Shown in pieces: positions 32,854-32,938 of a stretch of 32,938 bases of DNA. Within the stretch, counting starts at the first letter, position 1, and the number at the start of each line of letters is the position of its first letter. Below the pieces are notes generated by a model. That model searched no databases. It saw only the letters and a list, made by a program, of their open reading frames with translations, and was not told where the DNA came from. The position numbers were made by a program, and so were the translations under genes. Source of the stretch: Polyangiaceae bacterium. GTDB taxonomy: Bacteria > Myxococcota_A > Polyangia > Polyangiales > Polyangiaceae. The stretch spans positions 1 through 32,938 of the forward strand of contig JAICQQ010000083.1 in the NCBI GenBank assembly GCA_025937785.1, given 5' to 3'.

Positions 32854-32938
32854 GTCATGCGCATCCAGTTGTACGAGGGGTGATGAGCAGGGCAACTCGT
32901 ATGACGTAAGGACGGAGATGTGACGAACCATCAGTGGC
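32738..32938 (+). repeat. Dispersed repeat copy B, partner of 3441-3640
   Basis: This aligns with the reverse strand of 3441-3640 over about 200 bp, with roughly three-quarters of bases matching in the core by eye. Shared blocks include GGCGTGA, CTTGGCGT, GTCATGCG/GTGATGCG, CCAGT.GTACGA.GGG, AACTCG.ATGAC and AAGGA. Both copies end in a ribosome-binding site followed by a start codon and NHQ. The copy runs to the edge of the window. Confidence 0.7.
32920..32938 (+). CDS. Possible partial gene start at window edge
   Basis: A GTG at 32920 is preceded by AAGGA at 7-bp spacing and opens a frame reading (M)TNHQW before the window ends. Copy A of the repeat has the same layout but its frame stops after 14 codons. 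N-termini like MNHQ are common in GxxExxY-type small proteins found next to such repeats, but six codons are too few to identify a family. Confidence 0.2.

Overview
The window is a high-GC bacterial chromosome segment. It most likely comes from a myxobacterium or close relative (phylum Myxococcota), which is an inference from gene content and style. It carries a Pkn-type Ser/Thr kinase with a Pro/Ala-rich tail, a double-FHA membrane protein, a TPR plus surface-barrel protein, a pilC-pilS pair, ihfA-merR, many GTG starts and lysine-poor, arginine-rich proteins. No rRNA, tRNA, CRISPR array, transposase or phage gene was seen.

Layout. 1-687: no gene; a consensus-like sigma-70 promoter faces a GC-rich tandem array of about 31-bp units. 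688-3311 (minus): a two-gene operon, MFS exporter then sulfotransferase, whose start codon sits in a triplicated 17-bp tandem repeat. 3312-3661: a TAACG/CGTTA palindrome cluster and one copy (A) of a roughly 200-bp dispersed repeat. 3662-6214 (minus): hrpB helicase, divergent from an HAD phosphatase at 6267-6926. 6931-11707 (minus): an operon of polA (3'-5' exonuclease residues lost), an FAD oxidoreductase and a family 2 glycosyltransferase. 12059-16896 (plus): Ser/Thr kinase, an exported TPR/beta-barrel protein and a CslA-like processive glycosyltransferase. 17103-17873 (plus): ihfA and a MerR regulator. 18053-22745 (plus): ssb with a (GGT)n polyglycine tract, followed by an overlapping chain of a putative lipoprotein, a degenerate SDR and an SGNH hydrolase. 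22891-27150 (minus): serine hydrolase, double-FHA protein and a second SGNH hydrolase. 27284-32667 (plus): pilC-pilS, an MlaC-like lipid-binding protein and a TPR protein. 32668-32938: a second dispersed repeat (B), in the opposite orientation to A, which runs into a possible ORF start at the window edge.

Themes. Many genes concern the cell envelope: two SGNH hydrolases, two glycosyltransferases, a UDP-galactopyranose-mutase-like flavoprotein, MlaC, a beta-lactamase-fold hydrolase and surface proteins. Others concern phospho-signalling (Ser/Thr kinase, FHA protein, PilS). Housekeeping DNA genes (polA, ssb, ihfA, hrpB) are interleaved and appear co-transcribed with envelope genes. I found no clear self-contained defence system or biosynthetic cluster. 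The least explained structures are the promoter-led tandem array, the dispersed repeat pair, the triplicated start codon and the ssb-led overlapping gene chain.
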